The notes beneath the pieces were generated by a model that was given only the letters and a program-made list of their open reading frames with translations, did no database searches and was not told where the DNA came from. A program made the position numbers and the translations under genes. 12,530 nt of DNA from Burkholderiales bacterium (GTDB taxonomy: Bacteria; Pseudomonadota; Gammaproteobacteria; Burkholderiales; Ga0077523): assembly GCA_025459035.1 (NCBI GenBank), contig JALORJ010000033.1, forward strand, positions 1 to 12,530. The letters are read 5' to 3'. Of the stretch, positions 5,630 to 12,530 are shown in pieces. The stretch's first letter is position 1, and every line of letters begins with the position of its first letter.

Positions 5630-6897
5630 ACGCTCCGCTCGATGGGATGCCGCACGACGACGGTCTGCCGGTGCGGCGCCGCACGCGCCAGGTCATGGTC
5701 GGCCACATCGCCGTGGGCGGCGACGCGCCGATCCGCGTGCAGTCGATGACCAACACCGACACCGCCGATGTCGCCGCGACCGTCGCGCAGGTGCGCGCGC
5801 TGGCCGAGGCCGGATCGGAGGTGGTGCGCGTCACCGTGAACACGGCCGAGGCGGCTGCGGCGGTACCGCACATCCGCGACCGTCTCGACGCGCTCGACTG
5901 CGACGTGCCGCTGGTCGGCGACTTCCACTTCAACGGCCATCGCCTGCTCGCGCAGCATCCCGCGTGCGCGCAGGCGCTGGCCAAGTACCGCATCAACCCC
6001 GGCAACGTCGGCAAGGGCTCGAAGCGCGACGAGCAGTTCGCGCAGATGATCGAGTTCGCCTGCCGCCTCGACAAGCCGGTGCGCATCGGCGTGAACTGGG
6101 GCAGCCTCGATGCCGCGGTGCTCGCGCGCCTGATGGACGAGAACGCCGCGCGCGCCGTGCCGCTCGACGCCGGCGCGGTGATGCGCGAGGCACTGGTGAC
6201 CTCGGCCCTCGAGAGCGCCGCGCAGGCGCAGGCGTGGGGCCTGCCGGCCGAGCGCATCGTGCTGTCCGCCAAGGTGAGCGGCGTGCAGGACCTCATCCGC
6301 GTCTACCGCACGCTCGCGTCGCGCTCCGACCACGCGCTGCACCTCGGCCTGACCGAGGCCGGCATGGGCTCGAAGGGCATCGTCGCGTCGAGCGCCGCGA
6401 TGGCGGTGCTGCTGCAGGAAGGCATCGGCGACACCATCCGCGTGTCGCTCACGCCCGAGCCCGGCGGCGACCGCACGCGTGAGGTGGTCGTCGCGCAGGA
6501 ACTGCTGCAGACGATGGGCCTGCGCGACTTCGCGCCGCTCGTGATCGCGTGTCCCGGCTGCGGGCGCACGACCAGCACCGTGTTCCAGACGCTCGCCGCG
6601 TCGATCCAGCAGTGGCTGCGCGCGCAGATGCCGGTGTGGCGCACGCGCCACCCGGGCGTCGAGGCGATGCACGTCGCGGTGATGGGCTGCGTCGTCAACG
6701 GGCCGGGCGAGAGCCGCCACGCGAACCTCGGCATCAGCCTGCCGGGCACCGGCGAGTCGCCGGTCGCACCGGTGTACGTCGACGGCGAGAAGACGGTCAC
6801 GCTCAAGGGCGAGCGCATCGCCGAGGAGTTCCAGCAGATCGTGCAGGACTACGTCGAGCGCACCTACCCCGCGCACGAGGGCGCGACGCGTGGCTGA
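5626..6897 (+). CDS. ispG: 4-hydroxy-3-methylbut-2-en-1-yl diphosphate synthase (flavodoxin-type) IspG
   Basis: IspG (GcpE) reduces methylerythritol cyclodiphosphate to HMBPP, the penultimate step of the MEP isoprenoid pathway, using a 4Fe-4S cluster. The 423-residue protein keeps the TIM-barrel start (IRVQSMTNTDTADVAATVAQ) and GDFHFNGH, then YRINPGNVGKG. The cluster ligands are Cys309 and Cys312 (CPGCGRT), Cys355 and Glu362 (GCVVNGPGES). It is longer than the E. coli enzyme (372 residues). The extra length includes a stretch between CPGCGRT and GCVVNGPGE (LAASIQQWLRAQMPVWRTRH) and a GTGESPVAP loop, both of which I recall from betaproteobacterial forms. The start ATG overlaps the rodZ stop (ATGA) and has a strong Shine-Dalgarno, GGGAGG at 5615-5620, five bases upstream, the best in the cluster. 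The end overlaps hisS by eight bases. Confidence 0.97.
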   Translation: MNAPLDGMPHDDGLPVRRRTRQVMVGHIAVGGDAPIRVQSMTNTDTADVAATVAQVRALAEAGSEVVRVTVNTAEAAAAVPHIRDRLDALDCDVPLVGDFHFNGHRLLAQHPACAQALAKYRINPGNVGKGSKRDEQFAQMIEFACRLDKPVRIGVNWGSLDAAVLARLMDENAARAVPLDAGAVMREALVTSALESAAQAQAWGLPAERIVLSAKVSGVQDLIRVYRTLASRSDHALHLGLTEAGMGSKGIVASSAAMAVLLQEGIGDTIRVSLTPEPGGDRTREVVVAQELLQTMGLRDFAPLVIACPGCGRTTSTVFQTLAASIQQWLRAQMPVWRTRHPGVEAMHVAVMGCVVNGPGESRHANLGISLPGTGESPVAPVYVDGEKTVTLKGERIAEEFQQIVQDYVERTYPAHEGATRG

Positions 6898-8167
6898 CAC
6901 GATCCAGGCCGTGCGCGGCATGAACGACGTGCTGCCCGACGAGGCGCCGCTGTGGGCGTTCTTCGAGGACACCGTGCGTGCGTGGCTGCATCGCTATGGC
7001 TATCGGCGCATCCGCATGCCGATCGTCGAGCGCACCGAGCTGTTCGTGCGCTCCATCGGCGAAGTCACCGACATCGTCGAGAAGGAGATGTACTCGTTCG
7101 AGGACCGCCTGAACGGCGAGCAGCTCACGCTGCGCCCGGAAGGCACGGCCTCGTGCGTGCGCGCCGTGCTGCAGCACAACCTGCTGCACGGCACCGGGCA
7201 GCGGCTCTGGTACGAGGGCCCGATGTTCCGCCACGAGCGCCCGCAGAAGGGGCGCTACCGCCAGTTCCACCAGATCGGGGTCGAGGCACTGGGCTACGCC
7301 GATGCCGAGATCGACGCCGAACTGATCGTGATGGGCGCGCGGCTGTGGGCCGACCTCGGCCTGACCGGCATCGCGCTGCAGCTGAACTCGTTGGGCTCGA
7401 CCGAGGCGCGGCTGCGCCACCGCGCGAAGCTGATCGCGCACCTCGAGGCGCACGTCGACCTGCTCGACGACGACGCGAAGCGGCGCATGCACACCAACCC
7501 GCTGCGCGTGCTCGACACCAAGAACCCCGCCCTGCAGGCGATGGCCGCGGCGGCACCGCGGCTGCTGGACGACCTCGACGACGCCGACCGCGCGCACTTC
7601 GAGACCGTGCAGCGGCTCGTGCGCGCCGCGGGCATCGACTTCACGATCGAGCCGCGCCTCGTGCGCGGGCTCGACTACTACAACCGCACCGTGTTCGAGT
7701 GGGTCACGACGACCCTCGGCGCGCAGGGCACGGTCTGCGCCGGCGGCCGCTACGACGGACTGATCGCGCAGATCGGCGGCAAGCCGGCACCCGGCGCGGG
7801 CTTCGCGATGGGCATCGAGCGACTGCTCGCGATGCTCGTCGACGCGCAGGTGGCGGTGCCGGCGCAGGCGCCCGACGTGTACCTGGTGTGGGCCGGCGAC
7901 GCGCCCGTCGCCGCGCACGCGTGGACCGTCGCCGAGGCGCTGCGCGGCGCCGGGCTCGCGGTGCTGATGCACGCGGGCGAGGGCGGCTTCAAGGCCCAGA
8001 TGAAGCGCGCCGACGCGAGCGGCGCGACGGTGGCGGTGATCGTCGGCGACGACGAGGCGGCCCGCGGCGACGTCGCGGTCAAGCCGCTGCGCGGCGGCGG
8101 CGAGCAACGCCGCGCCGCGGTGGCCGAGGCCCCCGCGACGGTGCGCGCCGCCGCGATGGCGGCCTGA
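6890..8167 (+). CDS. hisS: Histidyl-tRNA synthetase
   Basis: This class II aminoacyl-tRNA synthetase charges tRNA-His in the cytosol, working as a homodimer. The 425 residues carry IQAVRGMNDVLP at the N-terminus, LRPEGTAS at 82-88 and motif 2 (YEGPMFRHERPQKGRYRQFH, 108-127). The histidine-specific HisA signature LVRGLDYYNRTVFEW (257-271, with Arg259) is followed by AGGRYDGL, and motif 3 GFAMGIERL lies at 304-312. The C-terminal anticodon-binding domain runs from about residue 328 (DVYLVWAGD) to the end and closes with an Ala/Arg-rich tail. The start is GTG at 6890, eight bases inside ispG, with GAGG at 6877-6880. The ispG-hisS pair is conserved across beta- and gammaproteobacteria. A 47-base gap separates it from yfgM. 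Confidence 0.98.
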   Translation: MADTIQAVRGMNDVLPDEAPLWAFFEDTVRAWLHRYGYRRIRMPIVERTELFVRSIGEVTDIVEKEMYSFEDRLNGEQLTLRPEGTASCVRAVLQHNLLHGTGQRLWYEGPMFRHERPQKGRYRQFHQIGVEALGYADAEIDAELIVMGARLWADLGLTGIALQLNSLGSTEARLRHRAKLIAHLEAHVDLLDDDAKRRMHTNPLRVLDTKNPALQAMAAAAPRLLDDLDDADRAHFETVQRLVRAAGIDFTIEPRLVRGLDYYNRTVFEWVTTTLGAQGTVCAGGRYDGLIAQIGGKPAPGAGFAMGIERLLAMLVDAQVAVPAQAPDVYLVWAGDAPVAAHAWTVAEALRGAGLAVLMHAGEGGFKAQMKRADASGATVAVIVGDDEAARGDVAVKPLRGGGEQRRAAVAEAPATVRAAAMAA

Positions 8168-8214
8168 ACCCGCACCGCCGTTCGACACACCCTCTCACGC
8201 ACGGAACCAGCCCC

Positions 8215-8856
8215 ATGGCGGTCTACGACATCGAAGAGCAGGAAAACATCGACGCCCTCAAGGCGTGGTGGAAGCAGTACGGCAAGCTCGCCGTCGCGGC
8301 GGTGATCGCGTTCGTCGTCGGCATCGCCGGCGTGCAGGGCTGGCGCTGGCACAAGCAGCAGCAGGAGATCGACGCCGCGCAGGTGTTCGCGCAGTTCGAG
8401 GAAGCCGCCCGCCTGGGCGACAAGGCGAAGGTCGCCGCGCAGGTTGCGCTGCTCGAGAAGGATCACGCGCGCACGGCGTTCGCGCCGCGCGCGGCGATGG
8501 TGGCCGCGAAGCTCGCGGTCGATGCCGGCGATCTCGCGACCGCCGAGCGTGAACTGCGCTGGGCCGTCGAGCACACGCGCGACATCGACGCGCCGCTGCG
8601 CGCGCTGGCCAATCTGCATCTGGCGGCCGTGCTGCTCGACCAGAAGAAATACGACGACGCGTTGAAGGCCGTGTCGGCACCGCCGACCGAGGCCTTCGCG
8701 GCGCTGTACGCCGATGCCCGCGGCGACGTGCTCGTCGCGCAGGGCCGCATGGACGACGCGAAGACCGCGTACCAAGCCGCGCTCGACAAGCTGCCGAAGG
8801 CCAGCCCGTGGCGCAACGTGGTCGAGGTCAAGCGCGACGCCCTGGGGGGGCGCTGA
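8215..8856 (+). CDS. yfgM: YfgM family tetratricopeptide membrane protein (ancillary SecYEG translocon subunit)
   Basis: YfgM in E. coli is an inner-membrane protein that associates with SecYEG and the chaperone PpiD and helps hand over exported proteins. This 213-residue homologue begins MAVYDIEEQENIDALKAWWK, a family-typical start. It has one membrane helix at about 24-42 (KLAVAAVIAFVVGIAGVQGW) and then a periplasmic TPR-like region (FAQFEEAARLGDKAKVAAQV, then LGDLATAERELRWAVEH-like repeats, QGRMDDAKTAYQAALDKLPK). The ATG at 8215 is preceded by GGAA at 8203-8206. It ends two bases before the bamB start, and its last codons contain a run of seven G (8844-8850), which probably acts as part of the bamB ribosome-binding region. 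The position between hisS and bamB is the conserved one for this gene. Confidence 0.92.
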   Translation: MAVYDIEEQENIDALKAWWKQYGKLAVAAVIAFVVGIAGVQGWRWHKQQQEIDAAQVFAQFEEAARLGDKAKVAAQVALLEKDHARTAFAPRAAMVAAKLAVDAGDLATAERELRWAVEHTRDIDAPLRALANLHLAAVLLDQKKYDDALKAVSAPPTEAFAALYADARGDVLVAQGRMDDAKTAYQAALDKLPKASPWRNVVEVKRDALGGR

Positions 8857-8858
8857 CC

Positions 8859-9989
8859 GTGCGGCTGCGCGCCCTGCGTGCCGCATGTGCCGTCGCCGCC
8901 GCGGCGCTGGCGGCCTGCAGCGAGACCGGCCCGAAGCCTGCGGAGCTGCGTGACTTCGCCGCGACCGCGTCGCCCCGCGTGGCGTGGAAGGCGTCGGTCG
9001 GCGAGTCCGAGACCGCCGTGTTCGTCCCCGCGATCGCGGACGGCGACTTCTTCGTCGCGGCCGCCGACGGCGTCGTGCGCCGGCTCGACGCGCGCAACGG
9101 CCGCGAGAAGTGGAAGGTCGACCTGCGCGAGCGGCTGTCCGGCGGCGTCGAGGCCCGCGACGGCCGCGTGCTGGTCGCGAGCGCCAAGGGGCGCGTGTTC
9201 GCGCTCGACCTCGCCAGCGGCGCGGTGACGTGGACCACCCAGGTGACGAGCGCCGTGCTCGCGGTGCCGGCGATCGCCGAGGGCATCGTCGTGGTGCGCG
9301 GCGCGGACGGTCGCATCTCGGGGCTGGACGCGAAGGACGGCACGCGCAAGTGGGAGTACGCGTCGACGATGCCGCCGCTCACGCTGCGCACGTCCGGCGG
9401 CGTGACGATCGACAGCGGCAACGTCTACGCGGGGCTGGCCGGCGGGCGCGTCGTCGCGCTCGCGCTCGCGACCGGCGCGCCGCTGTGGGAAGCGGTGGTC
9501 GCGCAGCCGAAGGGCGACACCGAGCTCGAACGCATGATCGACGTCGCCGGGCCGCCGATCGTCGAGGACGGCCAGGCCTGCGCGGTCGCGTTCCAGGGCC
9601 GGCTGGCGTGCTTCGACGCGCTCAAGGGCACGCTGGCGTGGGCGCGCAACGCGTCGAGCGTCACGCCGATGGCCGCCTCGGATCGCAGCTTCTACTACGT
9701 CGACGATCGCGCCGCGCTGCACGCGGCCGACCGGTCGAGCGGCGCGAGTCTGTGGAAGCAGGACGTGCTGCGCGATCGCGGGCTGGGGGCGCCGGGCGTC
9801 GTCGGACCGTACGTCGTGGTCGGCGACTTCGAGGGCTGGCTGCACTTCTTCGATGCCGACGAAGGCACGCTGCGCGGCCGGGTGCGCACCGACGGGTCGG
9901 CGATCACCGCGGCCCCGATCGAGGTCGGCGACGGCAATCTGGTCGTGCAGACGCGCGAAGGCCACCTCTACGCGATCACGCTGCGCTGA
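8859..9989 (+). CDS. bamB: Outer-membrane protein assembly lipoprotein BamB
   Basis: BamB is a lipoprotein of the BAM complex that binds BamA and assists insertion of beta-barrel proteins into the outer membrane. The predicted 376 residues start with a short lipoprotein signal (MRLRALRAACAVAAAALAAC) whose lipobox LAAC puts the lipidated Cys at 20, followed by Ser, which fits outer-membrane sorting. The rest is a beta-propeller of PQQ-like blades marked by repeated G-x-x-x-W patterns: RVAWKASVG, GREKWKVDL, GAVTWTTQV, GTRKWEYAS, GAPLWEAVV, GTLAWARNA, GASLWKQDV and a final GTLRGRVRT. The length is close to the E. coli protein (392). The start is a GTG at 8859, two bases after the yfgM stop and eight after a seven-G run that can serve as Shine-Dalgarno. 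An 82-base gap with an inverted repeat precedes der. Confidence 0.95.
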   Translation: MRLRALRAACAVAAAALAACSETGPKPAELRDFAATASPRVAWKASVGESETAVFVPAIADGDFFVAAADGVVRRLDARNGREKWKVDLRERLSGGVEARDGRVLVASAKGRVFALDLASGAVTWTTQVTSAVLAVPAIAEGIVVVRGADGRISGLDAKDGTRKWEYASTMPPLTLRTSGGVTIDSGNVYAGLAGGRVVALALATGAPLWEAVVAQPKGDTELERMIDVAGPPIVEDGQACAVAFQGRLACFDALKGTLAWARNASSVTPMAASDRSFYYVDDRAALHAADRSSGASLWKQDVLRDRGLGAPGVVGPYVVVGDFEGWLHFFDADEGTLRGRVRTDGSAITAAPIEVGDGNLVVQTREGHLYAITLR

Positions 9990-9993
9990 CCCT

Positions 9994-10064
9994 GCCCGTG
10001 ACGCGATCCGACGCCCCCGCTGATCCGCGCCCGACTGCGCGCCGCCGCCGCCCGGGTCACGGGC
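9994..10064. repeat. 9-bp inverted repeat flanking the bamB-der gap
   Basis: GCCCGTGAC at 9994-10002 is matched perfectly by its reverse complement GTCACGGGC at 10056-10064, with 53 GC-rich bases between. The right arm ends seven bases before the der start codon, where no good Shine-Dalgarno is visible, so pairing of the arms in RNA could affect der translation. There is no U-run, so it is not an ordinary intrinsic terminator. It may be a chance match. Confidence 0.4.
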
Positions 10065-10071
10065 GCTGCCG

Positions 10072-11406
10072 ATGAAGCCCACCGTGGTGCTCGTCGGCCG
10101 GCCGAATGTCGGCAAGTCGACGCTGTTCAACCGCCTCACCCGATCGCGCGACGCGATCGTCCACGACCTGCCCGGCCTCACGCGCGACCGCCACTACGGC
10201 CAGGGCCGCGTCGGCGGCAAGCCGTACATCGTGGTCGACACCGGCGGCCTCGAGCCCGTCACCAAGGACGCGCTGCTCGCGCGCATGGCGCAGCAGACGC
10301 GTCAGGCGGTCGACGAGGCCGATGCGGTGATCTTCATGGTCGACGGTCGCGCCGGCCTCACGCCGCAGGACCGCGCGATCGCGGCCGACCTGCGACGCAC
10401 CGGACGCCCGCTGTGGCTGGCCGTCAACAAGGCCGAAGGCATGCGCCGCGGCGTGGTCGAGGCCGAGTTCCACGAGCTGGGGCTGGGCGACCCGCTGGCG
10501 ATCTCGGCGACGCACGGCGACAGCGTCGCGGAGCTGATGGAACTGGTGCTCGAAGCGGTGCCGGACGAGGTCGAGCCGGAGGTCGCGTCGAAGCACCCGA
10601 TGATCGCGGTCGTGGGGCGGCCCAACGTCGGCAAGTCGACGCTCGTCAACGCCGTGCTGGGCGAGGAACGCATGATCGCGTTCGACCAGCCGGGCACCAC
10701 ACGCGACAGCATCCACGCCGACTTCGAGCGCGGCGGGCGGCCGTACACGATCGTCGACACGGCGGGGCTGCGACGCCGCGGCAAGGTCGACGAGGCGGTC
10801 GAGAAGTTCTCGGTCGTGAAGACGCTGCAGTCGGTCGCCGATGCCAACGTCGTGGTGCTCGTGCTCGACGCGCACCAGGAGATCGGCGACCAGGACGCGC
10901 ACATCGCCGGCTTCGTCGTCGAGGCCGGACGCGCGATGGTGGTCGCGATCAACAAGTGGGACGGACTCGACGCCGGGCAGCGCGACCACATCAAGCGCGA
11001 GTACGCGCGCAAGCTCGCGTTCCTCGACTTCGCCTCGGTGCACCACATCTCGGCGCTGCGCGGGCAGGGGATCGGCGCGGTGTTCACGTCGATCGACGCG
11101 GCCTATGCCGCCGCCATGGCGAAGCTCGCGACGCCGCGCCTCACGCGCGTGCTGATCGATGCCGTCGGGAAGCAGCCGCCGCCGCGCTCCGGCGTGTCGC
11201 GTCCGAAACTGCGCTACGCGCACCAGGGCGGGCAGAACCCGCCGGTGATCGTGATCCACGGCAACGCGCTCGACGCGGTGCCCGACAGCTACCGGCGCTA
11301 TCTCGAGCACCGCTTCGCCGAGGCCTTCGAACTGCGCGGCACACCGCTGCGCGTGCAGTTCAAGCAGGGGCGCAATCCGTTCGCCGAGCGCCGCCGCGGG
11401 GCCTGA
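10072..11406 (+). CDS. der: Ribosome-assembly GTPase Der (EngA)
   Basis: Der is an essential GTPase with two G domains in tandem that acts in maturation of the 50S subunit. Both domains are complete in the 444-residue product. Domain 1 has GRPNVGKST (9-17), LPGLTRD with the switch Thr, DTGG and NKAEG. Domain 2 begins near residue 177 with GRPNVGKST, then QPGTTRDS, DTAGLRRRGKV and NKWDG. The C-terminal KH-like domain follows (about 355-444), with RPKLRYAHQGGQNPPVIVIH and RYLEHRF. The sequence reads much like Burkholderiales Der. The ATG at 10072 gives MKPTVVLVGRPN, the usual beginning, although no strong Shine-Dalgarno precedes it. bamB-der is a conserved pair, and hfq follows 87 bases downstream as in betaproteobacteria. 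Confidence 0.98.
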   Translation: MKPTVVLVGRPNVGKSTLFNRLTRSRDAIVHDLPGLTRDRHYGQGRVGGKPYIVVDTGGLEPVTKDALLARMAQQTRQAVDEADAVIFMVDGRAGLTPQDRAIAADLRRTGRPLWLAVNKAEGMRRGVVEAEFHELGLGDPLAISATHGDSVAELMELVLEAVPDEVEPEVASKHPMIAVVGRPNVGKSTLVNAVLGEERMIAFDQPGTTRDSIHADFERGGRPYTIVDTAGLRRRGKVDEAVEKFSVVKTLQSVADANVVVLVLDAHQEIGDQDAHIAGFVVEAGRAMVVAINKWDGLDAGQRDHIKREYARKLAFLDFASVHHISALRGQGIGAVFTSIDAAYAAAMAKLATPRLTRVLIDAVGKQPPPRSGVSRPKLRYAHQGGQNPPVIVIHGNALDAVPDSYRRYLEHRFAEAFELRGTPLRVQFKQGRNPFAERRRGA

Positions 11407-11437
11407 CGCAGGCGGTTTCCGGTATGTTCCGTTGCAT

Positions 11438-11473
11438 CGCCGCATGACGGCGCTGCGCCGCGAACCACCGCGG
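11438..11473 (+). promoter_or_regulatory. Potential alternating stem-loops in the hfq leader
   Basis: Three short complementary blocks lie before the hfq Shine-Dalgarno. CGCCG (11438-11442) can pair with CGGCG (11448-11452), and the same CGGCG can instead pair with CGCCG (11456-11460). CCGCG (11458-11462) can pair with CGCGG (11469-11473). The hairpins share bases, so they exclude one another. Hfq is known to repress its own translation in E. coli, so leader structure could matter. The stems are only five base pairs, and GC-rich DNA yields such matches readily. Confidence 0.25.
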
Positions 11474-11493
11474 CACCTCCAAGGAGAATTCCC

Positions 11494-11733
11494 ATGAGCG
11501 GCAAGGGGCAGTTGCTACAAGACCCGTTCCTGAACACGCTTCGCAAGGAACACATCCCCGTCTCGATCTACCTGGTCAACGGCATCAAGCTGCAGGGCCA
11601 GATCGAGTCCTTCGACCAGTACGTGGTCCTGCTCAAGAACACCGTCACGCAGATGGTCTACAAGCACGCGATCTCCACCGTCGTGCCCGCGCGTCCGGTC
11701 AACTTCCAGAGCGACGCCGGCGCCGAAGGCTGA
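11494..11733 (+). CDS. hfq: RNA chaperone Hfq
   Basis: Hfq is a hexameric Sm-like protein that binds small RNAs and mRNAs and promotes their pairing and turnover. The 79-residue product has the full Sm fold: N-terminal KGQLLQDPFLNTLRKEHIPV (proximal-face Gln8 region), Sm1 through VSIYLVNGIKLQGQIESFDQ, and Sm2 with the YKHAIS motif (55-60) that forms the uridine-binding pocket. The C-terminal tail is short (about a dozen residues after RPVNF). The ATG at 11494 has the clearest ribosome-binding site in the window, AAGGAG at 11481-11486, seven bases upstream. The gene lies between der and hflX, the betaproteobacterial arrangement. A TATGTT at 11423-11428 could be a -10 element, but I see no matching -35. 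Confidence 0.98.
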   Translation: MSGKGQLLQDPFLNTLRKEHIPVSIYLVNGIKLQGQIESFDQYVVLLKNTVTQMVYKHAISTVVPARPVNFQSDAGAEG

Positions 11734-11753
11734 CTTGACGGTCGTCCCCTCTC

Positions 11754-11803
11754 GCGCGTCGGGCGGTCCCGGCGCCGGTCCCCTCGCAGCGCGTCCGACG
11801 CGC
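11754..11803 (+). other. Strong stem-loop in the hfq-hflX intergenic region
   Basis: Bases 11754-11765 and 11792-11803 are complementary over 12 positions: 11 Watson-Crick pairs and one G-U wobble in RNA. The core is GCGCGTCGG against CCGACGCGC. The 26-base loop contains a perfect 10-bp palindrome, CCGGCGCCGG (11769-11778), which could form a nested hairpin. No U-run follows, only TTCT at 11816-11819, so Rho-independent termination is doubtful. A role as RNA stabiliser, processing site or partial terminator that lets hfq be expressed more than hflX is inference. Confidence 0.5.
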
Positions 11804-11828
11804 CCGCTTCACGGGTTCTGAGCCCGCG

Positions 11829-12530
11829 ATGGCGTCGAACATGTTCGACCGACACGCGCGTGGCGACCGCGTGGTGGTCGTGAGCCTGATGAACGGGGTC
11901 GACGACGGCCCCGAGGCGACACAGGAACTGCGCGAGCTCGTGTCGAGTGCCGGGGCCACCGTGGTGGCCGAGATCGCCGGGCGCAGCCAGCGTCCCGACC
12001 CGTCGACCTTCGCCGGCAAGGGCAAGGTCGTCGAGATCGCCGACACGGTGCGGGCGACCGAAGCCGACGTGGTGATCTTCAACCACGCGCTGTCGCCGGC
12101 GCAGGAGCGCAACCTCGAGCGCGCGCTCGAGTGCCGCGTGGTCGACCGCACCAGCCTGATCCTCGACATCTTCGCGCAGCGCGCCCGCAGCCACGACGGC
12201 AAGCTGCAGGTCGAACTGGCGCAGCTCGAGCACATCGCCACGCGCCTGGTGCGCGGCTGGACCCACCTCGAGCGCCAGAAGGGCGGCATCGGGCTGCGCG
12301 GTCCCGGCGAGACGCAGCTCGAGACCGACCGCCGACTGCTGGGCAAGCGCGTCAAGTTCCTGAAGGAGCGCATCGACACCGTGCACCGGCAGCGCGCGAC
12401 GCAACGCCGCGCGCGCAGCCGCAACGACATGGTGACCGTCTCGCTCGTGGGCTACACCAATGCCGGCAAGTCGACGCTGTTCAACGCGCTGACGCACACC
12501 GGCACGTACGCCGCCGACCAGCTCTTCGCG
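11829..12530 (+). CDS. hflX: Ribosome-associated GTPase HflX, 5' part (runs off the window)
   Basis: HflX is a GTPase that binds the 50S subunit and splits stalled ribosomes, for example under heat or antibiotic stress. The frame is open from the ATG at 11829 to the window edge, giving the first 234 residues. The N-terminal HflX domain is clear: VVVSLMN, the block PDPSTFAGKGKVVEIADTV, VIFNHALSPAQERNLE, VVDRTSLILDIFAQRARSHD, and the highly conserved GGIGLRGPGETQLETDRR. A basic coiled-coil-like helix follows (KRVKFLKERIDTVHRQRATQ). The G domain begins with the P-loop GYTNAGKST at 208-216. The remaining G motifs and C-terminal domain lie outside the window. The Shine-Dalgarno is weak (GAG at 11820-11822). 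It follows hfq by 95 bases; hflK and hflC would be expected next. Confidence 0.96.
   Translation, partial: MASNMFDRHARGDRVVVVSLMNGVDDGPEATQELRELVSSAGATVVAEIAGRSQRPDPSTFAGKGKVVEIADTVRATEADVVIFNHALSPAQERNLERALECRVVDRTSLILDIFAQRARSHDGKLQVELAQLEHIATRLVRGWTHLERQKGGIGLRGPGETQLETDRRLLGKRVKFLKERIDTVHRQRATQRRARSRNDMVTVSLVGYTNAGKSTLFNALTHTGTYAADQLFA

Noticed and set aside
4828..6972. Very long minus-strand open frame (about 714 codons) opposite rodZ and ispG
   Set aside because: Its translation is low-complexity Arg/Ala/His-rich and lies wholly antisense to clear family members; long antisense frames are expected in GC-rich DNA.
6803..8188. Minus-strand open frame of about 461 codons opposite hisS
   Set aside because: It is antisense to a complete HisS with all class II motifs and has no recognisable domain.
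11420..11436. Possible sigma-54 promoter before hfq (GG at 11421-11422 and TTGCA at 11432-11436)
   Set aside because: The GG-to-GC spacing is one base too long and the -24 element otherwise matches poorly.
11735..11740. TTGACG resembling a -35 element just after hfq
   Set aside because: No AT-containing -10 hexamer lies 16-18 bases downstream; that region is GC-rich stem sequence.

Overview
The window is GC-rich DNA, almost certainly from a betaproteobacterium of the Burkholderiales type. Two things point there. The gene order ndk-rlmN-pilF-rodZ-ispG-hisS-yfgM-bamB-der-hfq-hflX is the one I know from that class; in Escherichia coli, hfq-hflX sits elsewhere and pilF is absent. The RlmN, Der and Hfq sequences also read like Burkholderiales family members rather than Xanthomonas or enterobacterial ones. 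This assignment comes from recall, not from a search.

Left end (about 1-1010), accessory. A fragment of a type I secretion membrane-fusion (HlyD-family) gene enters from the left edge and loses recognisable homology near base 270. Immediately after it, on the opposite strand, lies a two-gene module: a ribbon-helix-helix-like antitoxin (755-1009) and a PIN-domain ribonuclease toxin (285-758). The two reading frames overlap in a TTGA junction, and a 10-bp palindrome upstream may be their operator. The reading frame of the hlyD remnant runs on into the antisense of the toxin gene, which suggests a recombination or insertion scar.

Bases 1093-1980 (minus strand). A single-pass inner-membrane protein with a long Pro/Ala-rich periplasmic linker and a C-terminal SPOR (peptidoglycan-binding) domain is divergently oriented to ndk.

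Bases 2124-9989 (plus strand). This is a tightly packed housekeeping cluster: nucleoside diphosphate kinase (ndk), 23S rRNA/tRNA A2503/A37 methyltransferase (rlmN), type IV pilus TPR lipoprotein (pilF), cell-shape protein RodZ, isoprenoid enzyme IspG, histidyl-tRNA synthetase (hisS), the TPR membrane chaperone-like YfgM and the outer-membrane assembly lipoprotein BamB. From rlmN to hisS each gene overlaps the next by 3 to 8 bases, and yfgM and bamB are 2 bases apart, so translational coupling is likely. GTG and TTG starts are common.

Bases 10072-12530 (plus strand). Ribosome-assembly GTPase der, RNA chaperone hfq and the 5' part of the ribosome-rescue GTPase hflX, which is cut by the window edge. 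Gaps of 80-95 bases here hold inverted repeats that could form RNA structures before der, before hfq and between hfq and hflX. Translation, RNA control and envelope assembly are the shared themes.

I see no tRNA, rRNA, CRISPR array, insertion sequence or replication origin, and no gene-free stretch above 300 bases. Most of the window is ordinary conserved core genome. The left 1 kb is the only clearly accessory part, and I found no convincing undescribed multi-gene system.
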